Source: Phoronis australis (lineage: Eukaryota > Phoronida > Phoronidae). Taken from it: a stretch of DNA of 62,000 bases. Below the pieces are notes generated by a model that was not told the DNA's origin, did no database searches, and was given only the letters and a program-made list of their open reading frames with translations. The stretch's first letter is position 1, and the number at the start of each line of letters is the position of its first letter. Position numbers and translations under genes: made by a program. Of the stretch, positions 1 to 12,089 are shown piece by piece. The stretch is from NCBI GenBank assembly GCA_002633005.1, contig NMRA01000022.1, positions 1,652,502 through 1,714,501 on the forward strand, given 5' to 3'.

Positions 1-1372
1 ACACCTGGCCGTGGGATGGAAATCGAGTTGTTTCACAACAGTTTCTGCCAGCAAACACTAAATTAGCATGAGCTCCCCACACGGCCTCGGTGACCCGTCA
101 ATTAGTTTTATTGCACCTAAAGCCGGTAACGCAGTGATTTATTCCTTGCTGGTTTCTCAAATCATTTGCTCTCACGAAAACTCCAAAGGCATTACAAATT
201 GCATCTAATGAGACAGACTTTGTTTCAGTTTTTCATAAGTATTGGTTAGGGTGAGAATAATTCATTTTGAAACAGAACGCTCAGTAATAAACAGCAACAC
301 GGCAACTCGCAATCCCGACTTAGGACGAGCTAGAGCTCATCAGTCTCGACTTCGCAGGTGGATCATTAAGTTTTACAGGCTATCAATTCGAACAGGAATA
401 CAGTGATGAAGAAATACTACAGAGGCGCCGTGAACAAGCTCAGACAACGGAACATATGGAGTTATTTGGTAAGCCGGCATTCGTGAGGCACTGTCGACGT
501 CTGCATGCCACAGACACGGAGATGTTTCACACCTCATACTTGCTATTTACAGTGTACATTTCATTCTTCACTACCATGAGCCACTTCCTAAGCATTTCGG
601 ACTCTCGAGGAAGCAAAAAAATGATATACCCGCTTTCCTCGCAGCTGCTTAGTTCCGACAAGCAGGAACGATGCACCATAACATAGCGGCATTCACTCTG
701 CATATGAACCACTGACGTCGCTAGCGTCGTTTCTCACCTTCCTCACAGGTTAACGCGACACCTCTTGGCAAGGTAAGGTCGACCGTATGCGAGGCGATGT
801 GGATATAGACCGATTAAGACGGCAAAAAAGACTAATTAAATCGGGTGGCATTCTCCTTTAAAAGTCTAGCGTGAACCTACATCAACCTGGCTAAATAAGA
901 TCTAGCTTGCCTGTGACTACTAATGGTAAACAATACAACAACCAATTGGTGTAAGAGATAGTGTTAAATTTCTTACTAGCATAAAAGTCAATTAAGAACG
1001 ATCTTTAAACAAAGAAGTCAACCCACAACTAGAATTTTGGTTAAAGAACGATTACATCATGGCCTCACTATTTAAGAATGACAACTTCATGTTTTGGTAC
1101 TCTTCTACATGCAGATGCAGAACGCATGCTATGCGTTGTTTATCTAACCAAAACAGATAAGAAAAAAAGGGAACATTTTGATAAACTTTTTAAAATGTTG
1201 TGCTCATGTATTTCACAAACAGGGGACTTCAACTAGGAATTATTTTGTTGAAAGCACAATGAATGCAGTGCTTAGTCTGAGCCAGAAGCCACTTTGTACA
1301 TGGTGGATTACATAAGACAATTACAGAGGGATAAGTCAACAGATTTTGATCTAATGACCACTCACTGGTTAT
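1..1372. other. No gene recognised
   Basis: Only short unrelated frames. No repeat structure noted. Confidence 0.5.
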
Positions 1373-1459
1373 TACTTGGCAAAATAAATTTCGCAAAGTA
1401 TGTTGCTCTGTCATTACTTGTTACTTGGCGAAATAAATTTCGCCAAGTATATTGCTCTG
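1373..1459. repeat. 49-bp direct duplication containing a palindrome
   Basis: TACTTGGC.AAATAAATTTCGC.AAGTAT.TTGCTCTG occurs at 1373-1410 and 1422-1459. The second copy is a near-perfect palindrome (TACTTGGCGAAAT / ATTTCGCCAAGTA, arms of 13 with a 2-base centre). Confidence 0.7.
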
Positions 1460-1539
1460 ACACTAAGTTTTTTTCTTTTGTTTGTTCGCACGATACAGGT
1501 CGCAATTTTCGTCCGATCATCACGAAATTTACACATAAT

Positions 1540-1930
1540 ACGTACTTCCGGAAGTACTGGAAGCCTATTGTTTTTTGTCAAAATCGGACCCAAGATGGCG
1601 GCTGTGGCGGCCATTTTGTTTCCATTTAAAGGTTCAAATGCTTCTGGAGGCTACAATTTTTTACGTAAAAGGCTAAGAATCGGCACAGTAAATGGACCGG
1701 AAGTTTTCTACAAGTTTACCAGAAATTGTTCACTTCCGGTTAAAGATGGCGGAAATATCGGCGATTGCGCATGCGCACCTCGATTTTGGCCTAAAAATGT
1801 TCTCTCCTGTAGAGGGCGCATTATAAGATCAATTCCTTCAAATTTTTACAGGTATTAGTTTCTTATGACATGCTATTATACAAAGCCAAAAAACCGGAAG
1901 TTGCTTTCAAGATGGCGGATCTGGCGCATG
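1540..1930. promoter_or_regulatory. Promoter-like cluster of ETS, YY1 and NRF1 motifs
   Basis: Within 390 bases there are four ETS-type sites (palindrome GTACTTCCGGAAGTAC at ~1543; CCGGAAGT at ~1698; ACTTCCGG at ~1732; CCGGAAGT at ~1894), three AAGATGGCGG sites matching the YY1 motif (~1591, ~1745, ~1911), and an NRF1-type TTGCGCATGCGC at ~1766. This combination marks housekeeping promoters in animals. No attached gene was recognised, and the cluster could be part of a repeat. Confidence 0.35.
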
Positions 1931-2299
1931 TTGACCGATTTTCAGTCGTGCTGGAGTGCGATTTTAAACTGGAAGAGAAAAAGACGTGATTTTTTGCATG
2001 TGGATTCTTTCAAGTATATTCTTTCAAATGGCCTGTAACAATTTCTTTCTCAGACTTACCGTTTTTGAGTTATTTGACTTTGAATTTCTTAAAAAAACAC
2101 AAAATTTCATTTTTTTCGAACAATTTACGGAATTAGGCGATACCATCAGTTTAGATAGAATTTTGAACAGGCTTTCAGAAGATGTTTTCCACTTTTCGCT
2201 AGGACGTCTACTTTTCGAGTTATTTGAGATTTTCTGATAACGCTGTTCCTTTGTTGAGCGCTCTTGCTGAATTGATGTTGGTTTATCTTCTATTGAACT

Positions 2300-2614
2300 A
2301 GACTGTAGCCTATTTCTTATTGATTTATGACATCTAAGTTTGTCATATGAATGTTGTGATGTTGTTCATCATCACCACCACCATCATCATATTCGTCATC
2401 ATCATCATCATCTCCGTCGTTGTCTTTTCCGTTAATTTCACCAAGTGTCGCTTAAGACTGTAGCCTTTTTCTTACTGATTTCGGACTTCTACGTTCGTCA
2501 TGTGTATGCTATTATTATTTCTTTCGTTCATCCTCGCCACCATCGTCGTCATCTTCGTCATCTTCGTCATCATCTTTATCGTCATCTTTTTGGTTAATTT
2601 CGCCAAGTTTCGCT
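2300..2614. repeat. Diverged ~155-bp tandem duplication with Asp/Glu-type triplets
   Basis: Units 2300-2453 and 2455-2614 share the order AGACTGTAGCC, then TTTCTTA.TGATTT, then a CATCAT/CGTCATC-rich tract, then GTTAATTTC.CCAAGT.TCGCT. The minus strand of both reads GEIN-x-KD followed by a run of Asp/Glu, in the same frame. No surrounding gene was found. Confidence 0.6.
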
Positions 2615-4316
2615 GACCCAGGTGACCCACCTACGGACCAACTGGAATGAATCAGAAAGCAATATAACACACACTAAAAGCAGTCACAAGAGCTGCAACT
2701 GTCAGCTTGAAGAGTGACAATTACATAACAGTTATAACTATAGCTTAGTTTAGTTGGTCTCAATACAGCTTCACCAGAACTTGTTATTAGCTAGGGACTG
2801 GTTCCAGTGCCCTATCAGAATTTTCAACATTGGATTCCACAACTTGCAGTGTGATATTGATGTATTCATAAGTGGGGAGAGCACTGCTCCAACAAGACAC
2901 TTAAGTCGTCCCTAGTGCTTTGTAAACAAATTTAGATGCAATGAATATCTAACAAACTGTTTGTGAGGATGGAAGTAATGAAAAAATCTATGCACTTGTT
3001 AGCTGACAAATGGCAGAAAGATTGATGCAATTAAAACCAAAAGAAAATCACCATGATTTTGTACTCTTAGTTAATAATTTACACAGCAGCGTTGATCGTT
3101 TTAGTAAAGCAACAAGCTGGCTGAAGTCAAAAGGACATTGCCAAAATTTTATACTAACATCGACGCGTCACTGTTTGGGGAGTTGCGATCATGGATCGAA
3201 GTTAACACCACCACTTAACTTCGCAGAGGACATGCAGATTTTACAGTGAAACATCGACGCTTCCGTGTGGTATACATGGTCAACTTTCATCGAAGTTATC
3301 TCCAGGGTCGACTGCTATAGTCAACAATGAAAGGGCAGTGTTGTCGCAAATAGTTCCTAATAATTTGCTTGAATAATAACCAATCCAATTAGAAGTAAGT
3401 TTAAATCAATTAGCACATGTAAATGTTCTCAAATTGTCACATCTTAGCACGCATGGGATGCATCAGCACTACCTTGCGATTACTTCGATGACGACAGCAC
3501 CACCTACTGCTTTCTTCAATGCTGTTTGCTACCGAAGCTGGTATGAATGATTCAATTAAGCTGGCAGTTCACATCAATGCTCCACTCATACCGAAGTTCA
3601 GGGCCTTTGATAAATAAATTACACAGCAGCACTCATCATTTTAGTGAAGCAACAAATATACGACTACCAAATATTAACAAAAGTTAATAAACGTTGATTA
3701 CAAAAAGAACTGCTGAATACACAGCACTTGACAGTAAAAGCAATAATGAGCCAGTGAAGTGGCAGGCCTTTGTGAGAAATGCAAATAACAGGAATTAAGT
3801 GCAGCGAATAGTGAATGTGACATTGTTCCAGATTGACTAACAAATTCAGCAGCTTCAAAAAAAAAACGTTATTTAATCCTTGCAAGGACTGGAATGAAGT
3901 TAAAAATCGTTCCACAACAAAAGGATTTTGTATTGCAAAACGCTTTAAGTTTTTTAAAAAGATCTCACAACATAGTAAACACTTATAAATATTGCAGACT
4001 GCCTGGGAACAGATTTAAAGTCCCAAAAAATGAGCCAACTGCCTTTTAGATATGTTAAATACATGTACTTTTGTGCAACAAATCTTTGTTTCGTTTTATT
4101 CCACACAACCACTAACTAATTACTGCACATTTTGTGCCCCCCACATTATGTGCCCTAATCAGAAACCCTTTTATTTTCTCGACGAATCACAGTAGACTGG
4201 CCTATTGACATCATCGTTGAGAGTGAGCAACACATTACAGCGCTAACCACAACCTGTAGTGAGCACCAGATCGGCTGCTGGGACAGTAAAAAACAAAGTA
4301 GTTTGCTCAAGGAATG
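2615..4316. other. No gene recognised; repeat-like
   Basis: Apart from the ~40-bp direct pair, frames are broken. The frame at 3010-3249 overlaps that repeat and is not supported as a gene. Confidence 0.4.
3077..3654. repeat. Pair of ~40-bp direct repeats
   Basis: A diverged copy of TTACACAGCAGC...TCAT.TTTTAGT.AAGCAACAA lies at ~3077-3116 and again at ~3615-3654. The region between and after reads as broken coding sequence in the plus frames (for example PVKWQAFVRN near 3755), suggesting an old transposon. No family is assigned. Confidence 0.35.
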
Positions 4317-4451
4317 TCACCAATTAGAAACATCGCTGACGTTAGGCATCAATGTCGACTGATAATGCAATATTACTAAGCAAAACAATGGTGTCAGGCA
4401 AAGCACCCTTCGAACCGAACAGCGGCGTAGATCTCGGATAGGGTCTGCCAT
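4317..4451 (-). CDS. Candidate first exon with type II signal anchor
   Basis: Minus-strand ATG at 4451, 44 codons then TGA. The peptide begins MADPIRDLRRCSVRR, followed by a hydrophobic span (VLCLTPLFCLVILHY) and a polar lumenal-like end (NVSDVSNW, with an N-V-S sequon). This is the layout of a Golgi type II enzyme anchor. A possible donor (G|GTGACA) overlaps the stop. Surrounding DNA is relatively CpG-rich. The -3 base is T, so the start is weak, and no further exons were found. Confidence 0.22.
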   Translation of the reverse strand: MADPIRDLRRCSVRRVLCLTPLFCLVILHYQSTLMPNVSDVSNW

Positions 4452-6047
4452 CGATTCACTCACGACCCACGACGAACCAATTTTCGAAGTATTTGCACCC
4501 ACGTAAAAGGTCCTACAACAGCTACGTTTCGTACTGAATCTGACAACGGCAAACTCACCGAACTCTGTGGTTGAAAAAAAACTAATTTTTCACGTAAGAT
4601 GTCTTGATTATCCACTAACGATATTCTCGACAATAAATCACCGCGACATGGTCGGTACCATTTTATACGATCGTGGCTCAGAAATGTCGTCAATTAACGG
4701 TGAGGGTGAATGTGGCCTACGTCTCGTTTTTATTGCAAAAAACAAACGTAAAGATGACAACCCTTGGCTGTTACTTGCCAAACGACGGTCACAACTTGTC
4801 TTGCATCAGAATAAAAGTAAGTCGACAACAAATTCTCAAGCCCTCTTATCTGGGACAGCACGCGCGACATATATATGAGTCATCTGTCACTCACGTGTTG
4901 CAGCCAATGTATCACGTACTCCAGCGGTGAGAACGTAGAGGTGCACACCTCCCAAGTCGCACATCAAAAGAGTACGGTGGCCGTTCTAAATAAAATATTG
5001 CACTGGCTTGGCTTGATTAAGTGCTCAGTGGGTGTTGCATATACTCGAATGCACGTGACCAGAAGATGAGCGCTGATTCAACTTGAGTCTTGTGGCACAT
5101 TCTTTGAAATCTAACATCGGGAAAGGGTGTACATAAACCCCGCACGTGAACGTCAGGCAATACGGCTTTGGGTACACTTTGGAGGCACGCGCTGAACAAA
5201 GTGTGCAGTCAGCATGTCGATGGGTTGTGCTATGACGGGAACGGCGTATTTCCCCGACTTCAAAGTATAAAATGCCTTGTGCAATTGGTCTTTCAAATCG
5301 AACAATAGTTTAAATATGACAACCTATTCGCAGCGCTAACTTTGTCCTTTTTGCTCAATATTTTGTTTCCACCTCAATTGCGCTTAGATTTTCCTGCAGG
5401 TCTCACTAATCGGCGTGCAGCTAGCTGCGTCGGTTACGGGTTAAGTTTCGCATGCCTCAGTTGTGTAAAATGCATTTGTCTTCAAATGACGGTCCGTAGC
5501 GAGTTCCGTGACAATTGGCCAGTAAGTTTCCCCTTCTGTTTCACTTTACTCGGATTCCTCTTGCTTGAATATACACGGCGCTAATCCATCCAAACGTTAT
5601 TTCTACATTTTCTTAATCTTCCATTTCGCAGTACTTTTCATTGAACGTCCGTCCATTGCAAGGTATTATACTTTTCTAACCCAAGTGCGAAAAGTCTCGA
5701 GTCATTCTTTTTCATCATGCTGCGAGTGAGCCTTTCGCTTCGTTAAGATGTGTAATGCCGATGTACTCCCCGACATAATCCCGTAATTATCACGGAGCGA
5801 CTACAAACAAATTAATTCTCCGGTACAGGCATTCCGCCAGGATGTCGCCGTAGGTCGGACAAATCTCCATTCATTGCAAACCTGTCCCCCAAGGCACGCA
5901 GAGACCCTGTTTGTTAAATCTGTTCGTTAAACCCCGACGTCTTTGTGAATAAGCATTTGATGTTAGACTGAGTAAGTGGTACCCACCGAGAACGCGCTAC
6001 TGTCTTCAGCGATGCTAAACTATCAAGGGACAGTGAGTTGTAGGATA

Positions 6048-6245
6048 TTACATGTACGTGGAAGTGCCGAGATAGGTGTCGAATAGTATTTGAGCTTGGT
6101 TGTCTCTGACAGTTGTAATTTTGAAAATCTGTGACTTGAAATATGCACCAGACACCGTAAGGTAAGCTTCCTGTGGCAACGGACTGTTCGATACGTCTTG
6201 GGTACCAACGATGACGTCATTTGCGTCGATTAGAACAAGCGCCAC
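6048..6245 (-). CDS. Candidate terminal exon, unrecognised protein
   Basis: After ACTTTAG on the minus strand, a frame of 65 codons runs to TAA at 6048-6050: VALVLIDANDVIVGTQDV, then SPLPQEAYLTVSGAYF and QAQILFDTYLGTSTYM. The alternating hydrophobic/polar pattern suggests beta strands. There is no Met near the start, so it would have to be an internal or last exon, and the acceptor has a purine-rich tract, which is poor. The sequence also contains a CRE-like TGACGTCA palindrome, so a regulatory role is an alternative. Confidence 0.22.
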   Translation of the reverse strand: MALVLIDANDVIVGTQDVSNSPLPQEAYLTVSGAYFKSQIFKITTVRDNQAQILFDTYLGTSTYM

Positions 6246-6761
6246 CTAAAGTTTTTTTTCCACGCTAAATGGGGTTCATGATGGGGTCGTACGATAGTAA
6301 TTGGCGTAATTAGCTAATGCCAGGAGTAAAGGGAGGGATGATATGTTTGTGTCGATCAATGATACAGATAGTTAACATGTTCAAAAGTCATTTGGCCGTT
6401 ATGTATGGTCTTTAAGGGCAAAACACTGTCTGAAGACACTAGATACGGTAATTGATAAAATAAGATTAGTCAGTCAGAATACCTGCATTTCGGTGTTTTT
6501 TCTTCATTTTTACAACAGTTAAGAGAAAATCTATAAAACTTAATTAAGACCAAAATCATGAATCTTTTTATTGCTGAACTAATTGAATGGGAGCACACTG
6601 TCTCAATCACAGAGCCATTGCCAAGCGCGTAACCATGGGGGTGTGCAAGAGTTACACAATCGTACAGATTGAGTTAAGTTGATTGGGACCCACCCAACAA
6701 CATAAGCCAATCACACAAAACACAATTATAGCCAAGTTGGAAGAATTATGTAAACATTTAA

Positions 6762-7237
6762 TTAGTTAATTAACCACAGAGCACAACCTCCTGCTGTCTG
6801 TAGGCAGTCACAGAATGTCAGAGATACAAAGTTAAAGTGTTGCATACAGACTAATAACTACTTACAGCCTTCCTTGGGTGGATTGTGGTTATTCTTGATG
6901 TATTAGACTATCCAGAAACTTCTAGCAATGCAGGGAGACATACATTTTCACTAATACAAAAATTAGCAGTAGCGTAGAATCGGAACTCACCATCTCTACC
7001 ATAGCATATCGATGAACGATCTTAACCACTACGTCAAATCCTACAGAGCAGAGTATTTCAAGCGCATTAATTGGTAAAGACACTCTGGCAAATGTCTCGC
7101 AAAGAATGCCAAGAATTGTCAATTTGTAACAAAATCACAAAGAACAATGATTTTATTGTTTCATAGCTCTGGTCAAAACTCACAGCTTTAAAAAGTCCAT
7201 TCCATTCAACAATAACCTCAATACTTGCAATAGATGG
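6762..7237 (-). CDS. Candidate chain of four small in-phase exons
   Basis: Minus-strand segments 7237-7184, 7095-6991, 6907-6866 and 6797-6762 are each bounded by AG and GT (donors GTGAGT, GTGAGT, GTAAGT). All join in phase 0 to give 78 codons, including IEVIVEWNGLFKA, VSLPINALEILCSVGFDVVVK and SNTSRITTIHPRKA, ending at TAA 6762. An AATAAA lies at 6572-6567. The implied introns are only 68-88 bases, unlike the kilobase introns of TMEM198, so the chain may be coincidental. Confidence 0.15.
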
Positions 7238-7549
7238 CTGCAGAAACAATTATGTCCTTTTAAACAACACGACGACATAATTGAAAGCTCAAATGAAAGC
7301 ACATGAAATTGTACGCGAAGAGGCTTTTTCATGCCATATTAAGTCACGGTCAGAAAAGAGCGACCGACAGTAGTATTTCTGAACATTTCTAAGTACCATT
7401 GTGGAAGTATGTATTTGTCACGGAAATATTGAATAGAACACCAACGTGAGAGTGTTCTTCGAAGCTGTTTGAATTACAGTTAACATACATGATAACACCC
7501 TTGATGCTTTATTTGGCAAGCCTGAAAACTGGGGCTGCTTAACCCAGAA

Positions 7550-7880
7550 ATAGGTGTCACGAAATACGTCCAATCCATGCAAACATGGAAAGGTGGCATT
7601 TTTATCTATTTGCCAAATTTCATGAAAATCCGTTCAAGAAATCCGAAGACAGAGGCAAATGTAGAAAAAAACTGCCGCTACAGGGATCCCTCTGGCAGTT
7701 GAATCAGTACCAAAACTTGCTATACCATCTCACCCATAAACGAAACATGTAATTTATTCAAAATTTCATGAACAGCTATCCATGGGATAGGGAGATACAG
7801 CAGCAGACACCAGACGGAAGCTGGCTGGACACCGTGCAGACAGATGGACATACATGGAGGACAGCAAAATGCACCCACAT
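7550..7880. other. Possible old transposon tail
   Basis: CCAAATTTCATGAAAATCCG and the later AAATTTCATGAACAGCTATC, followed by CAGACAGATGGACATACATG, resemble the 3' tails of LINE-type elements. No coding part is attached. Confidence 0.25.
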
Positions 7881-9019
7881 ATAATATGATTTTTTTATGA
7901 GATTTGAGCTTACATGGTATGATATTTGTTAGTCTTAACTAGTGTCTGATGACTACTCAAAGATAGTATAACGTTCTATCATACAACACTTATTAGTTAG
8001 GAATCCTAGATTTATTTGACAAAAAAAATGCCAGAAAAAACAACCTACAGCAGCACGCAATGACCACCGTCCTCTTCAAACACACTGTGGTACAAGCAAA
8101 CTGCCCCTAAACATTATCTTTTCAAGATACGCAACAGCTACCAAGACTAAATTGTAAATGTCTATAAATTTTTCATTATTAGATAATGGAAAGTATTGAT
8201 TGAATTAATGTCATTTCATCAAACTGATTTGACACTAACTTTATGTGGCTCAAATACAGGAAGCAAAATGTCAAAATGACATATCCATGTGCTGGTAAAA
8301 TGAGATCATTTTAACTTTGACCAAACCTCTGCCAGACTTTTTCGGCAAGTCAAAATGGAAAAAGTAACTATTGCATTACCAACAAGGACCCTGTAATATC
8401 CAGGCACCAGCTTTGAGGTTGCAGTAAATGTAATTTTTTTGAACACCAGCTCTGGAGTTGTGTGTTAAAAGGAAAATGCATTTATTTCAATCCTCTGTTA
8501 AAAGCACTACGCTAGTCTAAATTCAACAAAAGACAAATGATTTGTAACTTTTAAGCCCTGTGTCAATTTCCATACAACAACAGATTTTTGATCCATTATC
8601 ATCATGTTGGAACTTTTTTCCCATAAAACTTTTGTAAGTGCCTAACACTTCAATTTACACTGTTTTCTTCTACTTGGCTTCAAATTTATAAATGAGTTCT
8701 TTAATGATTTAAACAATAATTTAAAGCAATGCAGAGCGTTGATATGCACCCATCATGTGCATCGCATACAGCACACATTCAAAGCATGCACTAGAGGGAG
8801 AAATGCTAATAAACCTGCAATACTAATAAACTTAAAATAGCCTCAAAGAAAGTCTGTCAAGAAATACCAGAAACACAGATTGAGGAAAACGTAAAAATAA
8901 AATTGCCTCTAGAAGACACGAGTAGTCAGATCCATCCGGAAAGTTGCATATATCATCACATTCCATGACTATAAGAAACATTATCCCTACAAAATTTCAC
9001 ATGGGCACACCGGAAGAAA

Positions 9020-9181
9020 ATGCAAATGCATCATTATAGGGCTTCTCAAATATTATTTGCTGATGCTATGATTCTATTAGCCAAAACAGCTGTCGCCATG
9101 GAGAAACTAATTGGTAAAGCAGAAGACTATTGCAATAGATAGAAATTGCATGTAAACATGCCCAAGAATATAGCCATATAA
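9020..9181 (+). pseudogene. Non-LTR retrotransposon reverse transcriptase relic
   Basis: The plus frame reads QILFADAMILLAKTAVAMEK, then LIGKAEDYCNR, a stop, KLHVNMPKNIAI. This matches the RT catalytic block (F/Y-A-D-D...LL...L...L..YC..W.L..N..K) of LINE-type elements. The second catalytic Asp is Ala and the Trp position is a stop, so it is dead. Only this block is recognisable. Confidence 0.6.
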
Positions 9182-10496
9182 AATAAACTCTTCGCTAAAA
9201 CTTGATGAAGCATCTGAATAGTTTTTTAGGCAATTGCAAAATTTGTAATTACAAAATGTGTAATTATAAAAGCCCGAAATATAAAGCAGTATCTGTTCTA
9301 GTCGGTAAACGCTTTAAGCGGTAACACCAGTAAATTTAGTTGCTACAATATGTTAAGAGCATCGATGAGTCCACTAGAGCCATTAATTGTAAAATGTAAC
9401 GAACTGTTAGGCGCATTGGCTTGCTTTTGTCTACGTCACTGCGAGAATCACCTTTTAATTCAAACAGCTGAGATTAACACCAGCACGCAATGGTGTTCTA
9501 TTCAGACCCTTTTCAATACAACTGTAATCGGCCTTTTGTTGCTTGTGGTGGGATCTCATCATCTGACAGGCTTACATTTGCACGACTGAACTCGAGTTTT
9601 CTTATTTTACTAAGCCTTTGCTAAGACTTCTGGTTAGCCCAATATTCCGTTGAAGTTAGGCTTTAAACATGATTTGAAGTCCATACATTAAATTGCAGAA
9701 TCAAGTCACACATATCACACTCGAATTGTGCATCAAGTATTAACCTGCACACGTCGAATTTGCGATTATGCGAACACATATATCTGCAGAAATAATATGA
9801 TGACTATAACTGCACGGAAATCAAGCACTTCGAAAAAACTTATTCACTAGAAGATTCAACTTAATTATTCGCTCGTCACTCCGCCACTTGCATTTCTAAC
9901 CTACCCGTGAACTCGTGAACTAAAACATTCACTGGGTTCATTGGCTAGCATTTGGGTCACTACGTGTCATCATTAGGTCAAAAGAAAGCTGAAAATTATA
10001 ACTGGTAAGACTGCAGTTCCCTAAATATGTCAAGGAAATTTGATCTGGTTAGTACTAACACACTGAATAAGTATTTTCCTTCCATTCTTTTGGCTTATGT
10101 CCATTTCACCAAGTGTTGAAAAGAACTGCCATGGCCCTACTATATCTGTTTTAGAAAGAAACAGTTGACATCAATACGCCACTGTCATGACGGAAATTAT
10201 AAGACTCTAAATGGAGTTATTGAGTACTCTTTAAGAGATCTCCATTCACCAACACATACATATTATATCAAAATATAGTATGATGCACAGAACGAGATGG
10301 TACAACTTAATAGACATTGTTGGGCTTCACATGTGAAGAACGTCTCAATGGCTTGCAGAGAGGTTTGGGTAAATCAAGGCATGGCATTTAATCACAGTAC
10401 TTATGCAACCATGTAATGACATAGACATGCAACATCTAGTAGTCATTCGATAAGCATAAACTTGGTTAAAGACAATTCTTTTGTCGCAAGAATATG

Positions 10497-11028
10497 CAGG
10501 GTGATTCTCAACAAATTTTCCAAGAGAAACAGGAAGTTCAAATGTCGATGACTGTCACTTTTATGTATTGACCTCATACTGATGTTGAACCTTTCTATGC
10601 TAGCGTTTTCAGTGGTGTCACAGTTGTTTTACACAACGCTTGTTGCATTTGGTCTAATGAAGCATGACAACACATGAAATAATCTCTTTACAGAAGGCCT
10701 AGCTGAACTAACGAGAAAGTTTAAAGGAGACAAAGTCTTACTATACTAAGGATTCAAGCACTTGTAGGCGCTGGTTATCTACCTCATCAGCATCAAAGCG
10801 CATTTTCGAATTGAAAAACGCGCTACTCCATGGAAGGCACACTGTAAGTACGAATTTGATCAACACACTGTTGAAAAAGTCCTGATCAGCTGCATTGAAA
10901 AATATTTTTGAAAAGCATGTAACAGCATTTGTTCACAACAGAATTGTGCAGGCTTATGCAAAGTTTTCGGTCCCTTACTGAAGTAGTTTTAGCAAAAGTT
11001 TGGGGAATGTTTCAGGAGAAACACCCTG
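10497..11028. mobile_element. 532-bp element with CAGGGTG terminal inverted repeats
   Basis: The left end CAGGGTGATTCTC matches the inverted right end (CAGGGTGTTTCTC when complemented), and similarity continues imperfectly inward (..AA.A.TTCC). The interior has a plus-strand frame of ~48 codons (10768-10913; ALVIYLISIKAHFRIEKRAT...) with no recognised domain. Likely a non-autonomous DNA transposon. Target-site duplications are not clear. Confidence 0.5.
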
Positions 11029-12089
11029 CACATAAACTAATGAATTACAGATTATAAAACCCCAAACAATGACTTTTTATGCAAGTATACATAAATGTGT
11101 AGATATGCTGGTAGATCAGATTAATTTTTTCAAAGGGATACGGCCCATAACTGTGACACATAAATCTCCAACAGGATTTCCCTTTGAGAATACTGGTGCG
11201 TAACGCGAGTTTTTACGGTGGGTTTTTCAGCCGTTGTCGATCAACACCAAAAATGACGGCACGAAAGGATTATACTGTTCTCAGGGGCACATCACTTCAG
11301 GTGAATGGCATAATCCCCAAATTTCCCCAGCTTCAACAGTTTTTGTGTCTATGCTCATAAAATACAATATAGAATCAAACTGGTACACCAACTACTCACT
11401 GACGATATCATGCATGCTTGCGACAGTGTATCCCATCTTTGCATGTCACCATGATGCGTGTACAATATGTATGTATAGGCATATATACTATTTAGTTTTA
11501 TAGATCTCAGAATTGCGGGCTTGTGTGATAAGGGTGTGCACCCATGTGAAGAGTGGCTCTCCAATCCCTGGCAATAGGATACGAAAATGTTCTGCAACAT
11601 GCCTTCAATGGCCTATGTATTGTGTACGCTTGAATCTGGCAAATGCCTATGTACACCTGTATCAGTTTCAAACCAAACAATTTTTTCATATTGTAATTAG
11701 GAAAGTATCAAATATCGACTTTTTAAAGCTTGAATATTCCACTGATACAAATTATGTTATAGCGACAATTTAGGCCATTATACAAAATTATCACATGCAA
11801 AATTGTTGCGCTGAACCAAATTGTCACAATTTTGAAGTTGTGACAATTTGGGATGTTGTGTCAATTTGGGCCTGCACAATGCCTTTTAAACTGTGAAGAG
11901 CTAAAGAATTTTACCAGCCCGGAGTAGGTGAGATGGCTACTATGACACTAGGGACAAACAATAAAAATGTTTCTGAATTTGCTATAATACCTTTCTGCCG
12001 TTTATGTAGTGCCAAAATAGTACACTTTATCCTTAACTGCTGCGTTTAGGCCATTTGAAATTATGTCACATCCCTCTGTCCTAACGCAG

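Noticed and set aside
8340-8500. Minus-strand 50-codon frame containing ITFTATSKLVPGYYRVLV as a macroglobulin or ribophorin exon
   Set aside because: Similarity was only impressionistic, neighbouring exons did not fit, and frames of this length are expected by chance.
9350-9589. 79-codon plus ORF with a hydrophobic segment
   Set aside because: No splice sites, no family resemblance, and located in repeat-rich DNA near a LINE relic.
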